A stretch of DNA of 64,000 nt, from contig OY755045.1 in NCBI GenBank assembly GCA_963576565.1, positions 1,465,477 to 1,529,476 of the forward strand, given 5' to 3'. Below, one piece after another: positions 34,996 through 45,287 of the stretch (positions are counted from its first letter, which is position 1; the number at the start of each line of letters is the position of its first letter). The notes beneath the pieces are model-generated. The model searched no databases. It was not told the DNA's origin and saw only the letters and a program-made list of their open reading frames with translations. Made by a program: the position numbers and the translations under genes. Source of the DNA: Aspidapion aeneum. Lineage: Eukaryota; Arthropoda; Insecta; Coleoptera; Brentidae.

Positions 34996-36407
34996 TAAGA
35001 AACAAAGTGGAGATCGAATATAAAGACATGGAGGCAGAAGAACAAGCTGGTTTCAGGCGGGTAGATCGACTTCAGATCATCTCTTTTGTGTAACCCAAGT
35101 TATTGAAAAGAAAATGGCATACGGACAAGAGCTGCATCTGCTTTACGTCGATTTGCAGAAGGCATATGATAGTATACCACTAAATCTACTATGGAAAGCG
35201 TTGGAAAACACAAACATAAGCGTACAATTGATTAAGGACATCAAAGAGTTATACCGCAATTGTAAGGCAAAAGTTAAAATAAAAGCAAAACTAACCAAAG
35301 GCTTTCAAATAAATAAAGGTCTTAAACAAGGTTGCTGTATCTCGCCTACGCTCTTCAAGATATACTTGGAACAAGTCCTTAAAGTATGGAAGAGAAAATG
35401 CCAAAACATGGGAATTCCGTTGGACGAAACCACCTTGTATACTTTATGTTTCGCCGATGATCAGATAGTAGTGGCTCAGGATTATGACGACCTCGAATAT
35501 ATGACACGAAAACTAATAGAAGAGTACAATAAGTGGGGACTAGAGGTTAATCTCAATAAGACAGAGTATATGTGTATCGGTGGAATGAAACAGGATCTAA
35601 TCTCTTAAAATACCGGGCAGCGAATTCAGTCCTGTGATGAGTATAAATACTTAGGTCTAAAAATTACAGCTGACGGAACACTAGACAAAGCTATAAAAGA
35701 TCGAAACGTACAAGGAAGAAAAGCAATAACTTTATTAAATGGAATAATTTGGGACCAAAGTATATCAAAACATAACAAAAAGCTTATATATAACACCATT
35801 GTAAAAAGTACTATTACATACGGCTCAGAAGTATGGCCAACAGTGGCGTATATAGAAAAATGTTTCGGGGGGGGGGCCCGAACAGTTACGGGGGGGGCCC
35901 AAGACCCCATGAGTCCGTATTTTATGCTATTTTATGTTTGTATTCATAAAATATGTGGAAAATATTTTAAAAAACCTTAGCTTCGGGGGGGGCGGGCCCC
36001 CCAGGCCCCCCCGTATATACGCCACTGATGGCCAATCAAGGATAGAACAGAAAAAATGCTTTCCGCTACGGAGATGGACTATTGGAGAAGAGCAGCAGGG
36101 AAATCCAAAAGAGAAAGAGTTACAAATCAAAGAATAAGAGAAATTATGACTGAATACTTTAGTGGATGATATAAGATCAAAGCAACTGGTGTGGTACGGA
36201 CATGTACAAAAAATGAATGATGAAAGACTACCTAAACAAATACTACAATGGAAACCAACTGGCCGAAGAAAACGAGAACGGCCAAGGAGAAGCTGGAGAG
36301 AAGGAATAGACAGTGAAATAAGAATAAGAGGCCTGGATGATGAATTATGGGCAAACAGAAACCAGTAGAGGTTGGGTATCGGAAGACGTAGAACGTTGTG
36401 AAACCGA

Positions 36408-36437
<30 letters not shown>
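34996..36437 (+). pseudogene. Second RTE/Ingi-like LINE, 3' half with AT-repeat tail, interrupted by a hAT MITE
   Basis: QAGFR at about 35043 precedes a long open frame 35114-35608: LLYVDLQKAYDSIPLNLLWK (motif A), KGLKQGCCISPTLFKIYLEQ, LCFADDQIVVAQDYDDL (motif C) and LEVNLNKTEYM. It continues out of frame (YKYLGLKITADGTLDKAIKD, TITYGSEVWP) to the MITE at 35841. After it come DYWRRAAGKSKRERV, VWYGHVQKMNDERLPK and GRRKRERPRRSWREGI, the usual LINE C-terminus. The 3' end carries (AT)n at 36409-36436. Clade by motif style only. Confidence 0.85.
35841..36027. mobile_element. hAT MITE with exact 8-bp target duplication
   Basis: It is 187 bp. The left end is CAGTGGCGTATATAGAAAAA and the right end CGTATATACGCCACTG. 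ATGGCCAA stands on both sides (35833-35840 and 36028-36035), interrupting the LINE coding sequence. Long G and C runs adjoin the ends. A second family member starts at 63718. Confidence 0.93.
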
Positions 36438-36438
<1 letters not shown>

Positions 36439-36772
36439 TATTAAATATTAGGTGACCAAATGGTATACTAAAATAAATAGATTCTTGTAAATTATCGTTG
36501 TTAATTTGTACAAATAAGGGTTTAATTTTACGTTTAATTGCGAGAACTGACCGTTAGTCGTTGGAATTTTCTCTCCTGCCGTGAAACGGTCAAGCACTGC
36601 AGAAAACGCATGCTCGAAATTGCGAGTTTCAAAGTCCCAAAGGAAAAGCCGCCCTGTTCCAGGTCTGGTAGTGCCCTCGAACAACACTGTAATTTTTCCC
36701 AAGGCTCTTCATAAGCAAAGTTGGCGGTGTTTTCTGTAACAAAATACTTCCGTCCTCTGGTTGCCACTCACA
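36438..36772. other. Unassigned stretch with open minus frames
   Basis: Two overlapping minus-strand frames (36448-36702 and 36534-36767) are open for 77-84 codons without recognisable domains (for example RLFLWDFETRNFEHAFSAVL). They may be a remnant of an element or host exon. No splice sites stand out. Confidence 0.3.
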
Positions 36773-37259
36773 AGCTGCGTTCGATATTTACGTCGAACTA
36801 ATCTTTTTGATCGAAATCGTTCGTTAGTTTCATCTAGATCTAGGGAAGGTAGATCTGAATCGTTCGGTAATTCTGCTCAGACTAGTCTGACGTAAATCTG
36901 GTTGCTTCGTACATTTTGATAGACGAAACAGATTGATCCGAGATTGTGACGTCATGTTGGGTATTTGTTTTATTTACAAAAATATTTTTTATGTAAAAAG
37001 ATTGAAATCGAATTATTTCATGTTGAAGACAACAAATTGTATAAATTTCCGACATCACAGGACAATTTTGTCAAAATTATAGCTGGGCGTAAGTTGCAAT
37101 ATGTACATAATATTTTTGGTTATATTTAGGGTTATAACCATTTATAAAAATTTGATCGGTTTGATCCGGATCGTTCGGTAATTCCAATTTGCTCAGACTA
37201 ATCTGTAATCACGTGACCAAAAATCCGTCGCGTCTGAGATGCAAATACCGAACGCAGCT
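36773..37259. mobile_element. MITE with AGCTGCGTTCG termini
   Basis: Left AGCTGCGTTCGATATTTACG and right-end complement AGCTGCGTTCGGTATTTGC form terminal inverted repeats. Subterminal TCGTTCGGTAATTC and CAGACTAGTCTGA or CAGACTAATCTG recur on both sides. 487 bp, no ORF, no clear target duplication. Confidence 0.8.
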
Positions 37260-37904
37260 ATATATGTCGTCGTGGTACAATTTCTGTTGACTACCCTGAA
37301 ATTTTTTAAAAAGTTTGAAATGTAGTAGCACTGCTTCATAAAAATTTTTAGAAACTTAGGGTCCATCGCACCGACTTTATTTTCTGTTTCTTAGCCTAAA
37401 GAATACCTTATTTCGTAAAATTTCGTTGCACAGAACTTAAAGGCAGACTTATTCCTTCCTTAGTGTTGTTAAAATTAAGTCAGCTTTGTTCGTGATTCGT
37501 TTTTTTTTTAAATAAATAAAAATGATTTTGAAAAACTTTAGTGCACAAGATAGAGGCTAGATTTTGGTTCTTTTGTCATATGTTTCTGTGAAAAAATATA
37601 TCTATGTATCGATTACAAAAAGATTTGTAAGGAAGAAAAATAATTTAAATAAAAGTTGAATGAAATTTTTATCACAGTATTTTTGTCCGATTTTTGGGTT
37701 AACTGTTGTTCACAGCCTAGTGGGTACAGCGGTAAGGGTAGGATAGGACTGACCAGTGTAAGAAAACCCTGGCATTTAAATTAAACTGCACTGCATGAAG
37801 TAACAAGACGATTTTCCTTTCTGCCTTTACATTTTACCCTAATTTTATTCTATAATTTCTAATCCTTTGTTTGAACCCAGGGGTTTATGGGACATTTGAG
37901 AAAA

Positions 37905-38006
37905 TGAGAAAAATCCCGGTGGGCCGGTGCTTTTTGGGATGGTGAATTATGGGCCGGAGCCGTATGGGCCGCTCTCATGGACAGGAGCCTTATCGGCAGG
38001 TGCCTT
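37905..38006 (-). repeat. 15-16-bp repeats TGCCTTATCGGCAGG, left part
   Basis: GGGCCGGTGC, GGGCCGGAGCC and GCCTTATCGGCAGGTGCC form degenerate repeats that continue at 40121-40165 after the nested element. The minus strand reads as Ala/His/Pro-rich or IRHLPIRHMPI repeats. Not a recognised protein. Confidence 0.6.
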
Positions 38007-38007
38007 A

Positions 38008-40120
38008 CCCAACTAACATTTATAGTAGCGGCTACATGTTCTAAAGGCTTTGCTACTTTCTTATAGTAGAAATGTGGTGATCCCAACCAAAATTTGTTAC
38101 TTTTTAGTTCTAACTACTATTTAGTATCAGAAAATAGTAGATGTTTCGTAAAAACGACCCTCTAAACTACTTCTTAGGATTGTTTCTTGATAGTCGATTC
38201 TGATAGTCTTCTCTACCACAATAGGACGTTGCTAAAGTTTTACTTTCTTTTTAGTCGTTATTTCGTAGTCGCCCTGACTTTTATATCCTACTTAATTACC
38301 ACTAGAAAGTTAAGCTTCATTGGAGTCCCAAACAAGTGTATCCGACAACTACATTATAACTTTAATTTTTACCACAAAAGTTTGTGTCATCATAGTAACA
38401 TCTGATGTAACAATTTAGGCAAAATAACTTTGTGGATCAACTTTAAAGCCGCAACTACTTTGACTTTTTTTAATGTCGATCTTTTAAAGTAATCTCTCCT
38501 TCCTGTTTCTACTTTGAAAACGTAGACTTTTTGAAGTCGCATCTTTGTCGCACACATTCTTAACCCTACTTTTTGTGGCTCCTTTTATAATATGGGAATA
38601 TTAGGAATAGTTTTGCAAATATTTTTTTAACTACCTTGAGCAGTCCATTTTTTCGAGCTCATTGTTTGACCATTTTGCAAAACAATCAAAATGTAAATAT
38701 TGATCCAAAGTATCGAGTACCGCACCCGGATTTTAAGAATTCTTAATCTCCATCCTTATCTTTTACGCTACTTGTTGCTGTTCTATTCACTGTCGTTCGT
38801 GGTTTTTGCTGTGGCACCACCCTATCGCCATCGTAACCCTCTTGTGCGGACTAAACCGAATTCGTTTATCTTTGCCTCTTGTGCTGACGTGTCGTGTCTC
38901 ACTGTGATTCATTTTATGTGTTGAGCTTGGGTCAATAATTCTTTTTGGTTTTCTTCAAATTTGTGCTGTTGTTAAAGCTTGGTTTGAAGTGAATAAGCTT
39001 AAATTTGTGCTGTGTTACATTTTAAAAAACTCTTTTTATTGGCACTTCATTTATTGTTCTAATGGAATTTAATTTATCTTGTTTTTGTTTTAAAACCTAC
39101 CACAAATTCACGCTCGTACATAACCTATAAGCAGTGGTGTTGTTGTTGACAGAAACGGCAAATGACAAGTGGCGACACCCCAATAACTTGAGGGTAGTAG
39201 TTATACTTATCGCGTGGTTCCTATCACTCTGTAGACGTTTTCTAGTGGCGAAAGCTAATTAATAATACGTTTCTGCAACGAAGGAGTAGAAATTCGAGTG
39301 TGTTATCTAGAACTAAAAAGGAATGCCGACACAAAAGTCGTAAGTGACACGTTGCCGTAACTTAGGCCCACTTTCAAGTAACCCTTTCGACTATCAGGGA
39401 ATATAGTTTGGGACGCCATGTTTTTATTTAAGAAAGAAAATTTAATATTTTTGTTGTCGTTTTATGAGGTCATATTAAAGAGCTATACTATTTTAGAAAC
39501 AAATTAGTTGAAGCTTACCAAAAATGCTCTTCTTAAGCACCATTTGTTGGAGTTAACTGTCGATTATGAAAACATAACATCCAAAATCACAACACAAAAA
39601 TTCCATCAGCTACCAGAAAATGGCTCAATTTTACGGGCGCACCGGTTTTTTGCAAAATATATAATGCATGTTATACAAAAAACTTTGCGTCGCACTGAAA
39701 TTTTGATCCTCTGCTCGTAAATTCTCACACTTTTGGATAACATAGTACATATTATAACCATAACCAAACAAAAAATCTAAGTGAGTCTGTTTACTGTTGT
39801 GTCCACCATATTGTGTAACAATTCTACCAAAAAGAAACGATTATATTATTTGCAACTACATCGCAACTTTTATGCCATTACGGAAAAAAAACAGCCTCTA
39901 CGACGTAGTAGATACCTGGCTACGACGTAGTAGTATAGTTGTTACTACAGTGACTTTAAACACTTGGCCAAGTAGTTATAACCAGAAATTGGTTCCCCAC
40001 TTAGGGAATTATAACGTCGCTGTATGGTATACTGAGACGTAGCGGGAGTACGTTGCGGTTACTTTTAAGAAATTCTTTCTAGTTGGGGTTTCGTCGTTAC
40101 AACTTTAAATGTTTGTTGGG
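38008..40120 (+). mobile_element. CCCAAC-ended element, long copy, TA duplication
   Basis: Left terminus CCCAACTAACATTTATAGTA; the complement of the right end reads CCCAACAAACATTTAAAGTT. TA stands on both sides (38006-38007, 40121-40122), and the flanks join into the surrounding GCCTTATCGGCA repeat. It is 2113 bp. ORFs at 38187-38405, 39508-39720 and 39797-40042 show no known domain. A deleted inverted copy lies at 45288-46497. Superfamily unknown. Confidence 0.85.
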
Positions 40121-40383
40121 TATCGGCATGTGCCTTATCGGCAGGTGCCTTATCGGCATGTGTCTTATGAGCAGAAGATTTTTGAGCCAGGTGTGGATTT
40201 TTTCCCGGGCTCGATGGGGAACCGTAAACCAGCCCGGGAAAAAATACGCGACTGTACCGACAAGGACACCCAAATTCCAAAAAATCGAGTAGCACCATCT
40301 CGATTTCATCATCTTCCAAATAATCTTACAAAAATTCAAGAACTTTCATTTTTGTAAAAAAATTTAGAGGCGACTTGACACAG
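40121..40383. other. Interior of the TTA-flanked element
   Basis: Continues the TTATCGGCA repeats. TTTTTTCCCGGGCTCGATGG and the complement of CAGCCCGGGAAAAAA pair as a short palindrome at 40197-40245. No gene. Confidence 0.45.
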
Positions 40384-41076
40384 AAAATTGATACAAGACG
40401 CTAGCCCTACCAAGTCCACTTCCAATCCCTGACTTCGCATGCGTAGATCTACCAATATTATTTACCTCATGTATTAGAATAGATGTACAGGGTGATTTTC
40501 ACTTGAATGATTCTAACCACATGAAAATAGAAAGTTTCAAAAACCTAACCTAACGAAATCTAATCAGATCTAACCGAACCGAACCAAAGCAAACTAAACC
40601 AATATTTAAAAAAAAAACTTTCCTGACTTCCTACTCGGGATCCTAGAGGATGTGAATCCGAACCGGGCCGTATCGAACCGAACCTATCCAAACCTAACCC
40701 TACCCAACTAAACCTAATTAGCACTACGTGTTGTAGTTTAGTTTGGTTAGGTTAGGTTTGGTTCAGTTTAGTTAGGTTCGGTTTGGTTCGGTTCGGATTC
40801 ACATCCTCTAGGATCCCGGGCAGGAAGTCAGGAAAGGTTTTTTTTGAAAAAAATTATTGGTTCAGTTTCCTTTGGTTCGGTTCGGTTAGATTTGATTAGG
40901 TTTTGTTAGGTTAGATTTTTGAAACTTTCTATTTCCATGTGGTTAGAATCATTCAAGTGAAAATCACCCTGTATTCATCTATTCTAATACATGAGGTAAA
41001 TAATATTGGTAGATCTGCGCATGCGAAGTCAGGGATTGAAAGGGGACTTGGTAGCGCTAGCGTCTTGTAAAATTGA
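40384..41076. mobile_element. Long palindrome with GGTTCGG/GGTTAGG repeats
   Basis: The arms are near reverse complements over about 230 bp each: CAAGACGCTAGC, CCAATATTATTTACCTCATG, ACAGGGTGATTTTCACTTGA and GATCCTAGAGGATGTGAATC. The centre is a degenerate GGTTAG/GGTTCG run and its complement around 40640-40800. It shares the GGATCCTAGAGG...GTGAATC part with the foldback at 26395-27225. No ORF. Confidence 0.85.
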
Positions 41077-41324
41077 TGGGTTTTGACAAAACTATTTTGA
41101 GACGTACTGGGTGTTGTTGTTATTTTTTCACAGTTTAAAAATTTTGTTGGTTCGCCTGATTGGATCACAAGGTGGACGCATCTTAACAAACGAGAGGAGA
41201 TTTTGCCTCGGTGCAAATTTAAAAATAAGGCATGCTTAAAATTAAAGCAATCCATAATTAAGAAAGGGAATATTAAAAGTCGGTGCGATGGGCCCTTAAA
41301 CCAATAAATCAAATAAAAAGTTTC

Positions 41325-41590
41325 GTGGCTAATCGGGTAAAAAGGAGTTTTTTTTTTCTCTTATATTTTTCCGTGGGTAGCTGGAATGCTCAACCTCACG
41401 GGGGTCCAAGATGTAATGGACACCTAATAAGTATTGACAGTTAACTATTTCGTCCTTATGGGACTCCTCAGAGAACTGCTTGGTGAATGTGAAACCCTTG
41501 CGAAGTTAATTAGACGGTTTTGTATCTAATCCCAGGCAAAAAGTGAGAAAACTTTCGCAAGAAGCGCCATCTACCGAGATACGAGAGAAA
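41325..41590 (+). repeat. Half copy of the 13735-14185 foldback MITE
   Basis: GTGGCTAATCGGGTAAAAAG, GGGGGTCCAAGATGTAAT, TTGACAGTTAACT and CGCAAGAAGCGCCATCTACC align with the left arm and centre of 13735-14000. The right arm is missing. Confidence 0.85.
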
Positions 41591-42208
41591 CTAGAACAAT
41601 ACCAGGCGAAAATAAACTGCTATACATATCGATTAATAGAAAGATCGATTGCAAATTAAAATAAATAAACAATCCGTGACCTACGACAGGTCTTCTGCCT
41701 TTCAGGCCAGATCAACGCTGATTAGCGATTTTACCCACCATCAGACACGCGAGCGTCAATCAACGGAAGGTATCAGATCCGTCATAGATCCATTAATTTT
41801 TTTAAACTCTAAATATTGCTACAAATCTGGGAGATGGATGTGCTTAAGTCATTAATCCCGGGGCTTGAGAAATGCAATTAAAACTTTTGAAAAGTACCAG
41901 GTTTTATTTGGCTTTTACGTTTTTTCACGATTTTGCTAACGAAAAACACCTTTGCAAAATTGTTGAAAAACATCTATTTAGACTTGGTTGTTATAAGGTC
42001 ACATTGAAAAGAAAAATACAGTTTGGGAGCCGGCAGAATTAATAAAAATTAGACAAAATTATGACAATACCTTAGAAAACCACGTAGTCCATAGTATAGC
42101 CATAAACTAATAATTAGCAATGAATATATGACGCATATAGAGTGGCAAGCTTTGCAAGCTTTGCAACATTGAGGGGCAGATGGCGCTGAAAAAAATTCGT
42201 CTAGTACT
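41591..42208. other. Unassigned spacer
   Basis: A 68-codon ORF at 41649-41855 has no known motif. A short tandem, GGCAAGCTTTGCAAGCTTTGC, lies near 42153. No element ends recognised. Confidence 0.3.
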
Positions 42209-43641
42209 CAACGCAGCCCACGAGAAAGACCGGCCCGGGCGCGGAAATATCACGTGACCGTAGGAGGCTCACAAAAAAACGCCTCAAGGCCCGCTGTCAT
42301 TATAAAACATGTGTGTTTTCAGATTTGGTATGTTTGTTTACGTCGATTTTTTTTTAATTCGGGCACGAATTTTATGTGAATTTTATCAAAGTTATTAAAA
42401 TAACGCAGCCCACGAAAAAGACTGTAGTGGGCTGCGTTAAAATAATTAATGGCTAATGAGTAAATTATAAAGAAAATACCTATAAGATAAACAATGCCGC
42501 GAACGTGTAATTAGTGTTGTTCCTTGTCGGTCCAACTATAAAACTGAAACCTAATATGTTGCAAACGGGAAAGAAGTGGTAAAAGATAAGATCTTGGATA
42601 AGATTGATCAAGTAATAGACATCCTTAGTGACATTTTCGAAAAATGTGTTCAGTTGTCATTTCTTATTGAACAATTATGTTTCTTGAAAAGGTAACCTGA
42701 GAATCGAAGATATGGTGGATACACTTTAATGTTGGCTTTATCTTTGTTTATCCAGTTATCCAGTGCATACACGTCAATTTACAATTCTAAGGTAATATGT
42801 CTTTCGCAATCTCGCAATATTAAAAAACTGATTTGTAAAATATTGTTAACAGATAGTAATCTCTCTGATAGTGTGAAATATTTAAAAAGTAAGATACAGC
42901 TTTTAAAAGAACATAAGTTGGTAGTTAACTTACACTTTATTGAAATAGATATTAAACTTTGTGCTGGGTAATTTTTCAAAAAATTATTGACGACCCCTAC
43001 ATTCAGTTCATTGAATGGGAAAACCATCTCACTTATTCACAAAATCACTTGTTTCTTTTTAATAAATTATTGTGAAATGTTTTATATTGAAAATTTTTCT
43101 TTAGATAACTCTAGCGAGTGTTTTTGTGGAGAAAAACTATTGTCAAAGCTTGAAAAAATTAGTTTAAGGGCATGTGCAATGTGCAAGTTTTTTAAAATAA
43201 TTTTATTAAAAAGCACAAAGATTTAGTCTCTGCTAATAAATCTTTGAATAAGAACTCAAAGATGATGACAGTCAAAGAAAAATTAAAAAACTAAAAGCTT
43301 AGGTTTGATATGTCCAATTTTGAAAGACTTGTATAGATTTGAAGTTACTAACGATATTATGTACCTAATATATGTACCTGAAGATATTAGAGTGCAAATT
43401 TTGTATAATTTTTTATTTTATAGATTCAGTTCTTTTATCCATAATAAACACATATATCAGCAAAATATTTTTTCAATTTTTGCCTATAACAGAACAAAAA
43501 TTTTTTGTTAATTTATTTAAATTGTGTAAAAACATATAATATATTAAGCAATACAATAAGAATCCTGGGACTCCTAAGATCACGTGACCGCCGACTAGCT
43601 TATAACGCGCCATGGCCGGTCTTTATCGTTGGCTGCGGTTG
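42209..43641 (+). mobile_element. P-element-like transposon relic with THAP start
   Basis: The left end CAACGCAGCCCACGAGAAAG with ACCGGCC..GGCGCG and TCACGTGA matches the complement of the right end CAACCGCAGCCAACGATAAA with ACCGGCCATGGCGCG and TCACGTGA. At 42494 an ATG opens MPRTC. Shortly after, in another frame, come VPCRSNYKTET and YVANGKEVVKDKI, which fit the C-x-x-C start of a THAP zinc finger as in P-type transposases. The rest (42729-43511) is open in pieces, Leu/Lys rich, without recognisable catalytic motifs. The 8-bp flanks do not match. Confidence 0.6.
42400..42438. repeat. Hairpin copying the P-like terminus
   Basis: AACGCAGCCCACGAAAAAGA and, after CTGTA, GTGGGCTGCGTT form a palindrome whose arm equals the terminal repeat at 42209-42228. 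It is an internal copy of the terminus. Confidence 0.85.
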
Positions 43642-43659
43642 CATGTGCAAGCAAGGCCA

Positions 43660-44418
43660 ACAAAAAAATACAGGCCACGACCCTGAAAAAATCAGCTGTT
43701 CTCGGGGGGCTGACTTTTACATTGTGTCTTATGGAAGGTCAGACGTTTTTTATGATATTTTCAAAATGACATTACAGATTTGCGCGAAATTTCAGTGAAA
43801 TATTCTCAGACATCATCCCGATATTCCACCAGCTTTTGTAAGTATGCCAGATGATAAAAAGGTTAAAATCTTCAAGATTTAGCATTCCTCATTTTGAATT
43901 CAAATTACCCGCCATGTATAACTGTTATATTTGACATGTATTTGACTTTGTCATCTGTGTTTGTCACATGCCCTTATGCTTTAACAAGGCCAACACAAAA
44001 ATACAGGCCACGACCCTGAAAAAATCAGCTGTTCTCCCGGGGCTGAATTTTACATGGGGTCTTATGGGTGGTCAGACGTTTTTTTATGATATTTTCAAAA
44101 TGGCACTACAGATTTCCGCAAAATTTCAGTGAAATATTCTCAGACACCATCCCGATATTCCACCAAAGGTTTGAAGGATGCAACATGATTAAAAGGTTAA
44201 AATCTTCAAGATTTAGCATTCCTTATTGTGAATTCAAATTACCCGCCATGTACCACATGCCAAACTGTTATATTTGACATATATTTGACTTTGTCATCTG
44301 TGATTGTCACATTCGCTTCTGCTTTAAACTTAATTTTTGTATGAGCTAATGAAGCGGCTATGAAAAATTAAGGATTACTATACATTTAAAAAAAATTGTT
44401 CTGCCAGAATAAAGTAAA
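43660..44418 (+). repeat. Dispersed repeat, two head-to-tail copies
   Basis: 43660-43960 and 43985-44418 share ATACAGGCCACGACCCTGAA, GTGAAATATTCTCAGACA and CTTCAAGATTTAGCATTCCT. The second copy is the longer one and is matched in reverse at 1-434. No coding capacity. Confidence 0.85.
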
Positions 44419-45285
44419 AACAATGTCAAAAACGGCTTTATTAAAAAAAATCAAATATTCATGAACCGTCATTCCAACTTCAATATTTTAAAGACAATCA
44501 GCTGGGTCGTAACGTGACCATCAAAAAAAAATCAGCCTCGGATGTGACGTCAACAAAGTGAAGGATCGTGGCCCATCCGTTTTGATAGCCCTGGCTTTAA
44601 ATTTAATTTTTGTGTGAGGGAATGAAGCGGCTCTAAAAAGTTAAGGATTACTACACATTTAAAAAAAATTGTTCTGCAAGAATATAGTAAAAACAATCTT
44701 AAAACCAGCTTTATTTTTAAAAAAATCAAATATTCATTAACCGTCATTACAACTTCAATATTTTAAAGACAATCAGCGGTGTCGTGACTTGACCATCAAA
44801 AAAAATCAGCCCTCGATGTGACGTCAACAAAGTGGAGGATCATGGCCCGTCCGTTTTGATAGCCCTGCCTCAAGAATTGAAAATCCATTTTATTTTATGT
44901 AAAACAAAAAACGTGTTATTTCCAAGAAATTCTTGTAAGAGTCTGGAAATAGAGTTGTTTAAAGCAGGCCGAGGCTCTAAAGACGTAATCGTAAAACTGC
45001 GAGAGGTGTTTTCCCACTTGGGAATTGTTTAAAGCTAAAGCAATGCACTGCAGCGTTGCATAGGTGGGGAAAGGGGGGTATATACACATCTGTACTGAAA
45101 CAGGACCGCTTGAAATGACTGCTACCAGCGGGCCGCCATGTTGGATTTCAAATGAACCCAACAAGGGCTATCAAAACGGTCAGGCCACGATCTACAACTT
45201 TCTTGACGTCACAGCAAAGACTGATTTTCTTTTTGTTGGTCTTGTCACGACACAACTGATTGTTTTTAAAATATTGATGTTGGAA
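44419..45285. repeat. Dispersed repeat with about 275-bp tandem step and inverted arm
   Basis: CATTTAAAAAAAATTGTTCTGC-type sequence occurs at 44383 and 44658, and CATCAAAAAAAA.TCAGCC with GTGACGTCAACAAAGTG at about 44520 and 44798. The complement of the same arm (GGGCTATCAAAACGGTCAGG, CTTGACGTCACA) lies at 45167-45215. A 66-codon ORF at 44832-45032 lacks known motifs. Confidence 0.7.
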
Positions 45286-45287
45286 TG

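Larger units (their letters stand above)
37359..41295. mobile_element. Composite TTA-flanked element (PIF/Harbinger-like), 3.9 kb
   Basis: The left terminus GGGTCCATCGCACCGACTTT and the right-end complement GGGCCCATCGCACCGACTTT match at 19 of 20 positions. TTA stands just outside each end (37356-37358 and 41296-41298). The interior holds another complete element (38008-40120) and a long palindrome (40384-41076), so it grew by nested insertion. No nuclease ORF is seen. Confidence 0.72.

Noticed and set aside
36409..36436. AT microsatellite as an independent feature
   Set aside because: It directly follows the LINE C-terminus and is best read as that element's 3' tail.
38187..40042. ORFs conserved between 38008-40120 and 45288-46497 as possible genes
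   Set aside because: The two copies are nearly identical at the DNA level throughout, so conserved frames carry no evidence of selection; no known domain.
40640..40800. Interstitial telomere repeat
   Set aside because: GGTTAG and GGTTCG units are mixed and too degenerate, and they are arms of a palindromic element also seen at 26.8 kb.
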